Source: Allobosea sp. WAO
GTDB taxonomy: Bacteria > Pseudomonadota > Alphaproteobacteria > Rhizobiales > Beijerinckiaceae
Assembly (NCBI RefSeq): GCF_001509835.1
Contig: NZ_JXTJ01000010.1
Location: 248,001-312,000 of the forward strand
DNA: 64,000 nucleotides
Direction of reading: 5' to 3'
Part shown: piece after piece, positions 47,671-56,190 of the stretch
How the letters are laid out: each line of letters begins with the position of its first letter
How positions within the stretch are numbered: position 1 is the first letter of the stretch
Program-made: the position numbers and the translations under genes
The notes under the pieces: generated by a model
Told to the model about the DNA's origin: nothing
What the model saw: only the letters and a program-made list of their open reading frames with translations
Databases searched by the model: none

Positions 47671-47676
47671 GCTGTC

Positions 47677-48957
47677 ATGGCCGGAGCGCTGCCTCGCTAC
47701 GCCTGGTATGGCGACGATTTCACCGGCTCGACCGATACGCTCTCGGTGCTGGCCGAGGGCGGGCAGCGGGCGCTGCTCTTCCTAGGCATTCCGACGCCAG
47801 AGCAGCTCGCTCGCGCCGGCGACCTCGACGCGCTCGGAATTGCCGGCGCGACGCGGGCGATGGCTCCCGAAGCAATGGCGGCCGAGCTCGACCCGGCCGG
47901 GCGCTTCTTTGCCGAACGCGGCATCGGCCTGCTGCATTACAAATGCTGCTCGACCTTCGACAGCGCGCCGCATCTCGGCAGCATTGGCGTGGCGGTGCGG
48001 GCGCTGCAACCGCATTTCGCCAACAGCCTGCTGCCGATCATCGGCGGCCAACCCAATCTCGGCCGCTACTGCCTGTTCGGGAACCTGTTCGCCGCCGCCG
48101 GTAGCGGCGGCACCGTGCACCGGATCGACCGGCATCCGACGATGAGCGTCCATCCGGCGACGCCGATGGGCGAGGCGGATTTGCGCCTGCATCTCGCGGC
48201 GCAGGGGCTCGGCGAGATCGGGTTGGTCGATTATCTCAGTTATGGCGATCCCGATGGCCTCGCGGCACGTCTCGCCGACTGCGCCGGCCCGCTGCTCTTC
48301 GACATTGCGCGCGTCGAGGATCTCGCCGTGGCCGGAAGGGCGATCGCGGGGCGGGCGGCGTTTGCTCCGATGCTCGTCGTCGGCCCGAGTTCGGTCGCGC
48401 AGGCGCTGTCGGGGACGCCGCTGCTCGGCCGTGGCGGGGAGGCGAGGGCCGCCGTAGCGACGCCGAAACCGGCCGGACCGGTGCTCGCTCTGGTCGGCAG
48501 CCTCTCGCCGGTCACGCGGGCGCAGGTCGAGGCCGCTTCGGGCTATGCGCGGATCGCGGTCGATCCCGCCCGTCTGCTCGGGGAGCCCGGCCATGTGGCG
48601 GCGCTGCGCGACGAGGCGCGGCGGTTGCTAGGCGAAAGCGACGTCATGCTGGTCACCGACCGGCCTGCCGGCGCGCCGGGCGATACCGCCAGTGTCGCCA
48701 AGGCCACGGGCGAACTCTTGCGCGCCATCGTGGCGGAGGCTGCGATCGGGCGGCTGGTGGTGGCCGGCGGCGACACCTCGACGCTGGCCGTGCGCATGCT
48801 CGACATCTGGGGGCTGTCGCATCGCGCAGCCCTGGTGCCGGGCGCGCCGCTCTGCCGCGCCCATAGCGACGATCCTCGGCTCGACGGGATCGAGATGGTG
48901 CTGAAGGGCGGCCAGATGGGGCCGCCCGACTTCTTCGCGTTGGTGGCCGGGCGCTGA
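47677..48957 (+). CDS. Four-carbon acid sugar kinase family protein (DUF1537), OiaK-like
   Basis: A 426-residue kinase of the DUF1537 family, which phosphorylates four-carbon acid sugars and 3-oxo-isoapionate using ATP. The N-terminal acid-sugar-binding motif is YGDDFTGSTD; the C-terminal nucleotide-binding domain ends with VVAGGDTSTLAVRMLDIWGL and VLKGGQMGPPDFFALVAG. It starts 6 nt after the RuBisCO-like gene, indicating one operon and consecutive steps: kinase first, RuBisCO-like protein second. The substrate is unproven. Confidence 0.9.
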   Translation: MAGALPRYAWYGDDFTGSTDTLSVLAEGGQRALLFLGIPTPEQLARAGDLDALGIAGATRAMAPEAMAAELDPAGRFFAERGIGLLHYKCCSTFDSAPHLGSIGVAVRALQPHFANSLLPIIGGQPNLGRYCLFGNLFAAAGSGGTVHRIDRHPTMSVHPATPMGEADLRLHLAAQGLGEIGLVDYLSYGDPDGLAARLADCAGPLLFDIARVEDLAVAGRAIAGRAAFAPMLVVGPSSVAQALSGTPLLGRGGEARAAVATPKPAGPVLALVGSLSPVTRAQVEAASGYARIAVDPARLLGEPGHVAALRDEARRLLGESDVMLVTDRPAGAPGDTASVAKATGELLRAIVAEAAIGRLVVAGGDTSTLAVRMLDIWGLSHRAALVPGAPLCRAHSDDPRLDGIEMVLKGGQMGPPDFFALVAGR

Positions 48958-49007
48958 AGCGCGCCGCTCAGGTCACTCAAGCATCCCGGGTCTTCCGGAA
49001 ACCCCAC

Positions 49008-49102
49008 CGTCATCCCGGACAAGCGGCAGAGCCGCGCAGATCCGGATCCATCGTAGAGCGCGGCGCCTTACGATGGATCCCGGCGCTTCGGCCGGGATGA
49101 CG
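49008..49102. repeat. Intergenic palindromic element, family E copy 2
   Basis: A 95-nt element bounded by CGTCATCCCGG and CCGGGATGACG, with an internal hairpin GGATCCATCGTA/TACGATGGATCC. It lies between the convergent kinase and cleavage-enzyme genes and may terminate both transcripts. Confidence 0.7.
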
Positions 49103-49130
49103 AGGTGTTTCCGTGCAAACTTAGCAGGCC

Positions 49131-50063
49131 CTAGAAATTGACCTTGTCGGCGCCCTTGAGCTGGAGCTGCTCGCGGGCATCGTCCGGGGTCGCGATCTCG
49201 AGGCCGAGGCCCTCGACGATCTGGCGGGCAGCGCGGACCTGATCGGCGTTCGACTTGGCGAGCTGGCCCGGTCCGAGCCAGAGCGAATCCTCGAGGCCGA
49301 CGCGTAGATTGCCGCCCATCGAGACCGCCATCGCCGCAATCGGCAGCTGGTGGCGGCCGGCGCCGAGCACCGACCAGTGATAGTCGTCGCCGAAGAGCCG
49401 GTCGGCCGTGCGCTTCATGTGCATCACGTCTTCCGGATGCGGGCCGATGCCGCCGAGCAGGCCGAATACCGACTGGACGAAGAAGGGCGGCTTGACCAGC
49501 CCGCGGTCGACGAAATGCGCCAGCGTGTAGAGATGGCCGATATCGTAGCACTCGATCTCGAAGCGCGTGCCGTTCTCGGCGCAGGTGGTCAGGATGTTGG
49601 CGATGTCCTTGAAGGTGTTCTTGAAGACGCGGTCGTCCGAGCCTTCGAGATACGGGCGCTCCCAGTCGTGCTTGAACTCCTTGAAGCGGTTCAGCATCGG
49701 GTAGAGGCCGAAATTCATCGAGCCCATGTTGAGCGAGGCGACCTCGGGCTTGAAATGGGCGCAGGGCTTCAGCCGCTCCTCGACCAGCATGGTCGGGGCG
49801 CCGCCGGTGGTGATGTTGATGACGCAGTTCGAGCGCTGCTTGATCACCTTGAGGAAGGGCTCGAAGGCTTCCGGCGACTGGTCGGGCTGGCCGGTCTTCG
49901 GATTGCGGGCATGGACGTGGACGAGTGCCGCGCCGGCCTCGGCTGCGCCGACGGCGGCATCGATGATCTCATCTGGTGTCACCGGCAGGTAGGGCGACAT
50001 GGAGGGCGTGTGGATCGCACCGGTGACGGCGCAGGTGATGATGACTTTGCGGTTCTTCGCCAT
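49131..50063 (-). CDS. Beta-keto acid cleavage enzyme (BKACE, DUF849)
   Basis: A 310-residue TIM-barrel enzyme that cleaves a beta-keto acid with acetyl-CoA, giving acetoacetate and an acyl-CoA. Zinc ligands His49 and His51 are in LVHVHARNP; further motifs are SNCVINITTGGAPTM and NLRVGLEDSLWLGPGQL, which hold the substrate carboxylate and a zinc ligand. Family substrates include 3-keto-5-aminohexanoate and dehydrocarnitine. Its operon partner is a 3-hydroxyacid dehydrogenase, so a 3-hydroxy acid is probably oxidised and then cleaved. Last gene of the minus-strand operon. Confidence 0.92.
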   Translation of the reverse strand: MAKNRKVIITCAVTGAIHTPSMSPYLPVTPDEIIDAAVGAAEAGAALVHVHARNPKTGQPDQSPEAFEPFLKVIKQRSNCVINITTGGAPTMLVEERLKPCAHFKPEVASLNMGSMNFGLYPMLNRFKEFKHDWERPYLEGSDDRVFKNTFKDIANILTTCAENGTRFEIECYDIGHLYTLAHFVDRGLVKPPFFVQSVFGLLGGIGPHPEDVMHMKRTADRLFGDDYHWSVLGAGRHQLPIAAMAVSMGGNLRVGLEDSLWLGPGQLAKSNADQVRAARQIVEGLGLEIATPDDAREQLQLKGADKVNF

Positions 50064-50097
50064 GCGATACGTCCTTCGAGGCTGATTGGTCTTGAAT

Positions 50098-51039
50098 TCA
50101 GTCCGGCTTGTGCTGTGAGGCGCGCTTGTGCGCCTGCAGCGCGGCGAGGCGGCTGTCGCGCCAGTCGCTCAGGCGCTTGACGCGCTCGGCCTCCTGCGCG
50201 CCGCGCCATTCGCGCATGACTTCGGCGACCGTCTCCGGCTTGAACGGGTTGCCGAGCCCTTCCGAGGATTTGACCATGCGGTCGAGCGACTCGGAATAGC
50301 GGGCGCAGTAGTCCGGGATCCCGCCCGGCGCGTTGAGCTCGATGGTCTCGAACGGGCCCATGAAGGACCAGCGCAGGCCGAGCCCGTCGCGGATCGTCTT
50401 GTCGACATCCTCGGCGCTGACGACGCCTTCGCCGACCAGGCGGAAGGCCTCGGCCAGCAGCACCGCCTGCAGCCGGTTGAGCACGAAGCCGGCCTTCTCC
50501 TTGCGCAGGGTGATCGGCACCTGGCCTGCCTGCTCGTAGATCCGCTTGGCCTCGGCGATGACAGCGGCGTCGGTCCAGGGCGCCGGGGCGAGCTCGACGA
50601 TCGGCACCAGATGCGGCGGGTTGACCGGATGGGCGACGAGGCAGCGGGCGCGGCCGGGCAGCGCCTCGGAAAAGGCCGAGGCCATGATGAAGGAGGTCGA
50701 GGAGGCGAGGATGGCGCCGGAAGGCGCGAGCCGGTCCATCTCGGCGAACAGCTCGCGCTTCGCCTCGACCGTTTCGGGACCGTTCTCCTGGGCGAGGGCG
50801 ATGTCCTTCAGCGCATCGGCGAGGCCGGCCGCGACACGGATGCGGGCGAGGGCGCCCTTGGGATCGTCGACCAGCCCGTGGCCGGCGAGTTCCTCCAGAT
50901 TGTTGCCGATATGGGCGCGCGCTGCCTGCGCGGCCTCGTGCTTGAGATCATAGAGCGCGACCTCGAAGCCATGGCTGGCGAAGACGGTAGCCCAGGCGCG
51001 GCCGATGAGGCCCGAGCCGACAATGGCGATCTTGGTCAT
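50098..51039 (-). CDS. 3-hydroxyacid dehydrogenase, lambda-crystallin / L-gulonate dehydrogenase type
   Basis: A 313-residue NAD-dependent enzyme of the 3-hydroxyacyl-CoA dehydrogenase fold. The N-terminus IAIVGSGLIGRAWATVFASH is the Rossmann motif; SSTSFIMASAFSEALPGRAR and VAHPVNPPHLVPIVELAPAP carry the catalytic Ser/His, and DGLGLRWSFMGPFETIELNA follows. This pattern is very close to lambda-crystallin (L-gulonate 3-dehydrogenase) and less like L-carnitine dehydrogenase. It should make a 3-keto acid for the cleavage enzyme encoded 34 nt downstream. ATG 51039 precedes the Rossmann strand; the open frame upstream lacks a ribosome site. Confidence 0.9.
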   Translation of the reverse strand: MTKIAIVGSGLIGRAWATVFASHGFEVALYDLKHEAAQAARAHIGNNLEELAGHGLVDDPKGALARIRVAAGLADALKDIALAQENGPETVEAKRELFAEMDRLAPSGAILASSTSFIMASAFSEALPGRARCLVAHPVNPPHLVPIVELAPAPWTDAAVIAEAKRIYEQAGQVPITLRKEKAGFVLNRLQAVLLAEAFRLVGEGVVSAEDVDKTIRDGLGLRWSFMGPFETIELNAPGGIPDYCARYSESLDRMVKSSEGLGNPFKPETVAEVMREWRGAQEAERVKRLSDWRDSRLAALQAHKRASQHKPD

Positions 51040-51100
51040 GCGAAAAGAGTTCCGGTTGAGGTCGTTAGGCATCTGAAAAAGCGGTTGTCTCGGGCCAGAC

Positions 51101-51193
51101 CGTCATGCTCGCCCTTGTGGCGAGCATCCACGGCTTGAACACTGCGCTCGACCGAGGAAGACGTGGATGGTCGGCACGAGGCCGACCATGACG
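51101..51193. repeat. 93-nt intergenic hairpin element, copy B
   Basis: Same length and design as copy A. Hairpin 2 reads GGTCGGC/GCCGACC instead of GGTCGGG/CCCGACC, so a G-C pair has become C-G on both arms. It lies between livMGF and the dehydrogenase gene inside a minus-strand operon. Confidence 0.85.
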
Positions 51194-51219
51194 GGGGAGG
51201 GTGTTTATGGACGCCGAGT

Positions 51220-53745
51220 TCACAGCCACAGCACCTGCCGGCGCAGCGCGAGATCCTGGCTCAGCGCCCGCGAGGGGCCGGTATGGGTGACCTGGCCGCG
51301 CTCGAGCACGACGGTGCGGTCGGAGAGCGCAAGCGCGAGATCGAGATGGTGGTCGACGATCACGATGGCGATCTCCTTGCGCAGCTTGTCGAAGGCCTCG
51401 AACAGCTCCTCGACGACGGCGGGCGCCAGCCCCTCGAAGGGCTCGTCGAGCAGCAGCACCCTGGTGTCGCCGGAGAGGGCCCGGGCCACCGCTACCATCT
51501 GCTGTTCGCCGCCGGAGAGGTAGTCCGCCGGCGAATGCCAGCGCTGCTTGATGCGCGGGAAGAAGGAGAAGATCTTCTCGTCCTCCCAGCGCACGCCATT
51601 GCCGGTGATCCGGCGCAGGCGGCCGAGCTCCATATTGTCCTTGACGCTCATGCCGGCGAAGAGGCCGCGCCCCTGCGGCACATAGGCGATGCCGGCCCGC
51701 GCGATTCTGGCCGGCGGCAGGCGGGCGATGTCGTCGCCGGCCAGCACGATCGAGCCCTGCGCCGGCGGAGCGATGCCGGTGATCGTCTTGAGCAGGGTCG
51801 ACTTGCCGGCGCCGTTGCGGCCGAGCAAAGCGACGATCTCGTTCTCGTGCACATCGAGCGAGACCTGCCGCAGGATGTGGCTCTTGCCGTAGAAGGTGTC
51901 GACCTTGTCGAGGCCGAGCAGGACCTTGGAGCCGGCGGCACTCTCGCGGGGCTTCTCGGCGAGCGCATGGGCACCGGAGCCGATATAGACTTCCTGCACC
52001 CTCGGCGAGGAGCGGGCATCCTCGACCGTGCCGTCGACCAGCACCGAGCCCTCGTTCATCACCGTGACATGGTCGGCAATGGCGAATACGCGGTCGATGT
52101 CGTGCTCGACGAGCAGCACCGGCAGGTCACGCGAGATCGACTTGATGAGGTTGCCGACACGCTCGCGCTCGGCCGCGGCAAGGCCGGCGAGCGGCTCGTC
52201 GAGCAGGAGCACGCGCGGGCTCGTCGCCAGGGCGAGGCTCATGTCGAGCAGGCGCTGGCCGCCATAGCTGAGCGAGCCGGCTTCCGCCGCCTCGATGCCG
52301 GAGAGGCCCATGGTCGAGATGACCTGGCGGGACTCGTCGTTGACCTTTTCCAGCTCTCCTGCCGCGCGCCAGAAGCCGAAGCGCTCGGGTGCCCGCGCCT
52401 GCACGGCGAGGCGGACATTCTCGGCGACCGAGAGTGTCGGGAACAGGTTGGTGATCTGGAAGGCGCGGCCGATGCCGGCCTGGGTTATCGCTTCCGGCGA
52501 GAGGCCGGCAATATCGCGCTGGCGCAGGCGGACCTCGCCGCGATCGGGCGGGAACAGGCCGGAGATCAGGTTGAAGGCGGTGGTCTTGCCGGCGCCGTTC
52601 GGGCCGATCAGCGCATGCAGCTTGCGGTCGCGCATGGTGATGTCGACATTCTCGACCGCCTTGATGCCGCCGAAGCTCTTGGCGAGGCCGCTCGCGGCGA
52701 GGATCGTGCCGTCGCCGGCATCGGCCGGCTTCATGAAGGCCGGGAGCTCGACCGCGCCGGCCTTGCGCGCCGACATTGCGGCGTCCTCGGCCGGCGCCTT
52801 GCGGAAGGGCTTCAGCAGGCGCTGGCCGACGCCGACGAGACCGTCCGGCGAGAAGACGATGAAGGCGACGAAGAGCAGGCCGAACCAGAACAGCCAGTTC
52901 TCGGTGGCGCTGGAGAGATAGTCGCGGAAGACGACGAAGAAGAGCGCGCCGAGCGCGGGCCCGAGGAAGGAGCGCATGCCGCCGATCACCACCATCGCCA
53001 GCAATTCGCCGGAGAAGGCGACCGAGATCGGCTCGGCCGAGGTCATGCGGTTGTTGAAGAGGAGGAGCGTGCCGGCGAGGCCGGTCAGCACCGCCGAGAG
53101 CGTGAAGGCGACGAGCTTGTAGCGGGTGGTGGCATAGCCGAGGAAGCGGGCGCGCTGCTCGTTCTCACGGATCGCGACGAGGACCGTGCCGACCGGCGAG
53201 CGGTGGAAGCGCCAGAGGCCGTAGACGACGCAAAAGCCGATGGTCGCGACCAGCGCGTAGAAGGGCAGGGCGGTCTCGAAATCGATGCCGGCGAAGAGCG
53301 GGCGCTTGATGCCGCCGAGCCCGTCCTCGCCGCCGGTGACCGAGGTCCAGCGGAAGGCGACCGAATAGACCATCGCGGTTAGCGCCAGCGTCAGCAGCGA
53401 GAAGTAGACGCCTCTTCGCCGCAGGATCAGCGCGCCGAAGGTGACGGCGACGAGTCCGACGAAGACCAGCGCCAGCAGGATCGGCAGCGCGAACTGGCCG
53501 GGCAGCCAGTTGCGCTGGATCAGGCCTGCGGCATAGGCGGCGAGGCCGAACCAGGCGCCATGGCCGAAGGAGACCAGCCCGGTGGTTCCGACGAGGATGT
53601 TCAGCGCCATGCAGGCGATGGCGAAGACGACGACCTCGGTGGCCGAGGTGGTGCCGAGCCCGATCGCATGCATCAGCGAGGGCAGGGCGGCCAGGCCGAT
53701 GGCGGCGATGGCGAGCGGGAGATAGTCGCGTGCGGTCGGATTCAT
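51220..53745 (-). CDS. Triple fusion LivM-LivG-LivF of a branched-chain-type ABC importer
   Basis: An 841-residue single chain that joins three usually separate subunits. Residues 1-320 are a LivM permease (LNILVGTTGLVSFGHGAWFG; HRSPVGTVLVAIRENEQRAR). Residues 350-590 are LivG: Walker A GPNGAGKTT, signature LSYGGQRLLDMSLALATSPR, Walker B LLLDEPLAGL. Residues 605-841 are LivF: Walker A GRNGAGKSTL, signature YLSGGEQQMVAVARALSGDT, Walker B LLLDEPFEGL. Linkers are about 25-30 residues and polar. One permease and two ATPases per chain match the stoichiometry of the complex with LivH. Substrates of this family range from amino acids to amides and aromatic acids. Confidence 0.93.
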   Translation of the reverse strand: MNPTARDYLPLAIAAIGLAALPSLMHAIGLGTTSATEVVVFAIACMALNILVGTTGLVSFGHGAWFGLAAYAAGLIQRNWLPGQFALPILLALVFVGLVAVTFGALILRRRGVYFSLLTLALTAMVYSVAFRWTSVTGGEDGLGGIKRPLFAGIDFETALPFYALVATIGFCVVYGLWRFHRSPVGTVLVAIRENEQRARFLGYATTRYKLVAFTLSAVLTGLAGTLLLFNNRMTSAEPISVAFSGELLAMVVIGGMRSFLGPALGALFFVVFRDYLSSATENWLFWFGLLFVAFIVFSPDGLVGVGQRLLKPFRKAPAEDAAMSARKAGAVELPAFMKPADAGDGTILAASGLAKSFGGIKAVENVDITMRDRKLHALIGPNGAGKTTAFNLISGLFPPDRGEVRLRQRDIAGLSPEAITQAGIGRAFQITNLFPTLSVAENVRLAVQARAPERFGFWRAAGELEKVNDESRQVISTMGLSGIEAAEAGSLSYGGQRLLDMSLALATSPRVLLLDEPLAGLAAAERERVGNLIKSISRDLPVLLVEHDIDRVFAIADHVTVMNEGSVLVDGTVEDARSSPRVQEVYIGSGAHALAEKPRESAAGSKVLLGLDKVDTFYGKSHILRQVSLDVHENEIVALLGRNGAGKSTLLKTITGIAPPAQGSIVLAGDDIARLPPARIARAGIAYVPQGRGLFAGMSVKDNMELGRLRRITGNGVRWEDEKIFSFFPRIKQRWHSPADYLSGGEQQMVAVARALSGDTRVLLLDEPFEGLAPAVVEELFEAFDKLRKEIAIVIVDHHLDLALALSDRTVVLERGQVTHTGPSRALSQDLALRRQVLWL

Positions 53746-53752
53746 CGCGGCC

Positions 53753-54628
53753 TCACTCGAAGCGCTGGATGCGCTCGCCGAACAGGCCGCGCGGACGGAA
53801 GAGGAGGACGAGCAGCATCATCAGGTAGATCACCGCGGTCGACCATTGCGTGAAGCCGAGGCCGATGGTGATGCCCTTGACGAGGCCGACCATCAGGGCG
53901 GCGACGACGACGCCCCAGAAGGAGCCGAGCCCGCCGATGACGACGACGACGAAGGCCGGGGTGATGATCTCCTGCCCCATGGCGGGATGGATCGAGTAGA
54001 TCGGCGCCAGGAGCACGCCGGCGAGGCCGGCAAGGCCGATGCCGATGCCGGCGATCGCCATCATGTAGGGCTGCAGGGAGATGCCGAGCGCGCCGACCAT
54101 GTCGGGGTTCTGGACGCCAGCCCGCACGACGCGGCCGAAGGCGGTGCGCTGCAGCAGGAACCAGAGGCCGATGACGCAGGCCGCCGCGATCAGCAGCAGC
54201 AAGGCGCGGTAGCGCGAATAGATGAAGTCGCCGACGAAGATCTGGCCGCGCAGCTCCGGCGGGATCGAGAAGGAGAGCGGCGGCGCGCCGAAGATCATGC
54301 GCAGGGTCTGCTCGGCGACCATGGCGAGACCGAAGGTCAGGAGCAGGGACAGGATCGGGTCCGAGCGGTAGAAGCGCTGGAATAGGCCGCGCTCGATGAC
54401 GATGCCGAGCAAAGCGACGAGCACCGGCGAGGCGATGATCGCGCCTCCGAAGCCGATATGTGGCGCCAGCACGATCGTAAGATAGGCGCCGATCGCATAG
54501 AAGGCGCCGTGCGCGAGGTTGACGATGCCGCCGAGCGAGAAGATCAGCGACAGGCCGAGCGCGATCAGGAGGTAATAGACCCCGTCGAGCAGCCCGTTCA
54601 GCACCTGCTGGATGAAAAGGGTGAGCAA
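53753..54628 (-). CDS. livH: Branched-chain-type ABC transporter permease, LivH
   Basis: A 291-residue permease starting FIQQVLNGLLDGVYYLLIAL, the LivH signature, with about eight helices and the coupling loop RTAFGRVVRAGVQNPDMVGA. The start appears to be TTG 54628; no ATG lies nearby and no strong ribosome site is seen. Seven nucleotides before the triple-fusion gene, so the two are co-translated. Partner of the LivM domain. Confidence 0.9.
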   Translation of the reverse strand: MLTLFIQQVLNGLLDGVYYLLIALGLSLIFSLGGIVNLAHGAFYAIGAYLTIVLAPHIGFGGAIIASPVLVALLGIVIERGLFQRFYRSDPILSLLLTFGLAMVAEQTLRMIFGAPPLSFSIPPELRGQIFVGDFIYSRYRALLLLIAAACVIGLWFLLQRTAFGRVVRAGVQNPDMVGALGISLQPYMMAIAGIGIGLAGLAGVLLAPIYSIHPAMGQEIITPAFVVVVIGGLGSFWGVVVAALMVGLVKGITIGLGFTQWSTAVIYLMMLLVLLFRPRGLFGERIQRFE

Positions 54629-54698
54629 GGGAATGCCTTTGCTTAGTGCGGTGTTCAGCAGGTTGGCGCGAACGCGCTGTCGACCTGGGCGAAGAGGG

Positions 54699-54806
54699 CG
54701 TCATGCTCGGGCTTGACCCGAGCATCTCAGGCCGGAGGAGGCGCCGGCAGGCGCCTTCTCGTCATGAGGTTCTCGGGGCTGCGCTTCGCTTCGCCCGAGA
54801 ATGACG
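54699..54806. repeat. Intergenic palindromic element, family D copy 3
   Basis: A 108-nt element bounded by CGTCAT and ATGACG, between livK and livH. Hairpins: ATGCTCGGG/CCCGAGCAT, GGCGCC/GGCGCC and TTCTCGGG/CCCGAGAA. It resembles the copy at 11051 read on the opposite strand. Confidence 0.75.
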
Positions 54807-54815
54807 TGAGCGGCG

Positions 54816-56072
54816 TCAGCTCATCTTGCAGACGGCTTCGTCGCCCTGGGTCGCGATGACCTCCATGCTCTCGTTCGGGCCGGGGATCGGCGGCGAAGAG
54901 GTGAAGAGGTCCCACTGGTTCTTGACCTTGGCGGCCGGCAGCGCGGTGATCGCGTACATCTCGCTGATCAGCTGATGGTCGGAAGCGCGGAAATAGCCCT
55001 CGCGCGTCTTCAGCACGTCGAACTTGGCGCCCTTCTCGAGATGTTCGAGGATCTTGGCGGTCTCGGCGCTCTTCAGCTCGTTCATCGACTGGGCCATCAT
55101 CTTCACGGCCATGTAGTCGCCCCAGGCCTGGTTCTCCGGGGGCTTGCCGTACTTCTTGGTGAAGGCGGCGACGAAGGTCTTGGTGCCGGGGGTCTCGATG
55201 AGATGGTGCCAGACGCAGGGCCAGATGCCGCCGAAATTATCCTTGCCGGCGGCCCAGGCGAGCGCGGTGTCGAAGCCGAAGCCGGCGACCGGGAAGGTCA
55301 GCCCGAACTCGGAATACTGCTTAAGGAAGTTGGTGATCTGGTTGCCGGCGAGGTTCGAGATCACCATGTCGGGCTTGGCGGCACGGATCTCGAGCAGCAG
55401 GGCCGAGAAGTCGGTCGCGTCGGTCGGGACCAGCTTGTCGGCGGCGAACTGGCCGCCATTGGCCTCCATGAAGCGCTTGGCGACCTTGAGCAGATCGTGG
55501 CCGAAGGCGTAGTCGGCAGTGAGCGAGAACCACTTCTTGCCCTTGACCAGGCCCTGCTCCATCAGCGCGCGGCCGCAGCTCTTCACATACATCGAGTTCT
55601 GATGCTCGACATGGAACATGTAGCGGTTGCAGTTCTCGCCGCGCAGCGCGTCCGAATTGGCGCCGGTGTTGACGAAGAGCGTCTTGGTCCGGCCGGCGAC
55701 CTGCGCGATCGTCAGCGCCGAGGCCGAGGAAATCTCACCGATGATACAGGCGACCTTGTCGCGCTCGACCATGCGCTCTGCCTTGGTCGAGGCGGTCTGG
55801 GGATTGACCGAGTCTTCCTTCAGCAGTTCGAGCTTGCGGCCGTTGATGCCGCCGGCGGCATTGATCTCCTCGGCGGCGAGGTCGGCCGCCATCACGCCGT
55901 ATTCGCCGAGCGGGCCAAGGAAGCCAGTGCGCGGCGTCAGGTGTCCGAAGCGAATCGCGTCCGGCGTCTGCGCCAGGATGATCGACGGGCTGGCGATCAG
56001 CCCCGTCGCGGTGACGCCGAGGCCGGCCAGCGCCTGACGACGCGAAAGGCCGGTTTTCTTTTGATCTGACAT
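54816..56072 (-). CDS. livK: Branched-chain-type ABC transporter substrate-binding protein
   Basis: A 418-residue type I periplasmic binding protein (Peripla_BP_6). The N-terminus KKTGLSRRQALAGLGVTATG is a twin-arginine signal peptide. The mature part shows IRFGHLTPRTGFLGPLGEYG and AADLAAEEINAAGGINGRKL, typical of Leu/Ile/Val or amide/urea binding relatives. ATG 56072 has a GGGAGGA ribosome site. First gene of the minus-strand operon, which runs through livH, livMGF, the dehydrogenase and the cleavage enzyme. Divergent from the GntR regulator. Confidence 0.92.
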   Translation of the reverse strand: MSDQKKTGLSRRQALAGLGVTATGLIASPSIILAQTPDAIRFGHLTPRTGFLGPLGEYGVMAADLAAEEINAAGGINGRKLELLKEDSVNPQTASTKAERMVERDKVACIIGEISSASALTIAQVAGRTKTLFVNTGANSDALRGENCNRYMFHVEHQNSMYVKSCGRALMEQGLVKGKKWFSLTADYAFGHDLLKVAKRFMEANGGQFAADKLVPTDATDFSALLLEIRAAKPDMVISNLAGNQITNFLKQYSEFGLTFPVAGFGFDTALAWAAGKDNFGGIWPCVWHHLIETPGTKTFVAAFTKKYGKPPENQAWGDYMAVKMMAQSMNELKSAETAKILEHLEKGAKFDVLKTREGYFRASDHQLISEMYAITALPAAKVKNQWDLFTSSPPIPGPNESMEVIATQGDEAVCKMS

Positions 56073-56159
56073 TTGGTTCCTCCCAGAACGCATGCCGCGC
56101 CTCTTGGCGTCGGAGTTTTGCTGTCGTTCGTCTCGTTTGCGGTCTTTGTGCCGCTTGTC

Positions 56160-56175
56160 GTGATCTGTGATCACA
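56160..56175. promoter_or_regulatory. Nested palindromes, candidate GntR operator
   Basis: Two overlapping inverted repeats: GTGATC-TGT-GATCAC (56160-56174) and TGTGATCACA (56166-56175). They lie in the 118-nt divergent gap between livK and the GntR gene, 16 nt before the regulator's ATG, where binding would also block that gene's own transcription. Confidence 0.6.
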
Positions 56176-56190
56176 GTTAGGTTGGCAGAC

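Noticed and set aside
49131..51039. A carnitine degradation pair (carnitine dehydrogenase plus dehydrocarnitine cleavage enzyme)
   Set aside because: The dehydrogenase N-terminus (GSGLIGRAWA) and core follow the lambda-crystallin pattern rather than carnitine dehydrogenase, and no betainyl-CoA thioesterase gene is adjacent.
51163..53382. A 739-codon plus-strand frame antisense to the LivMGF fusion
   Set aside because: Glu/Asp/Arg-rich shadow of the two ABC domains with no motif of its own.
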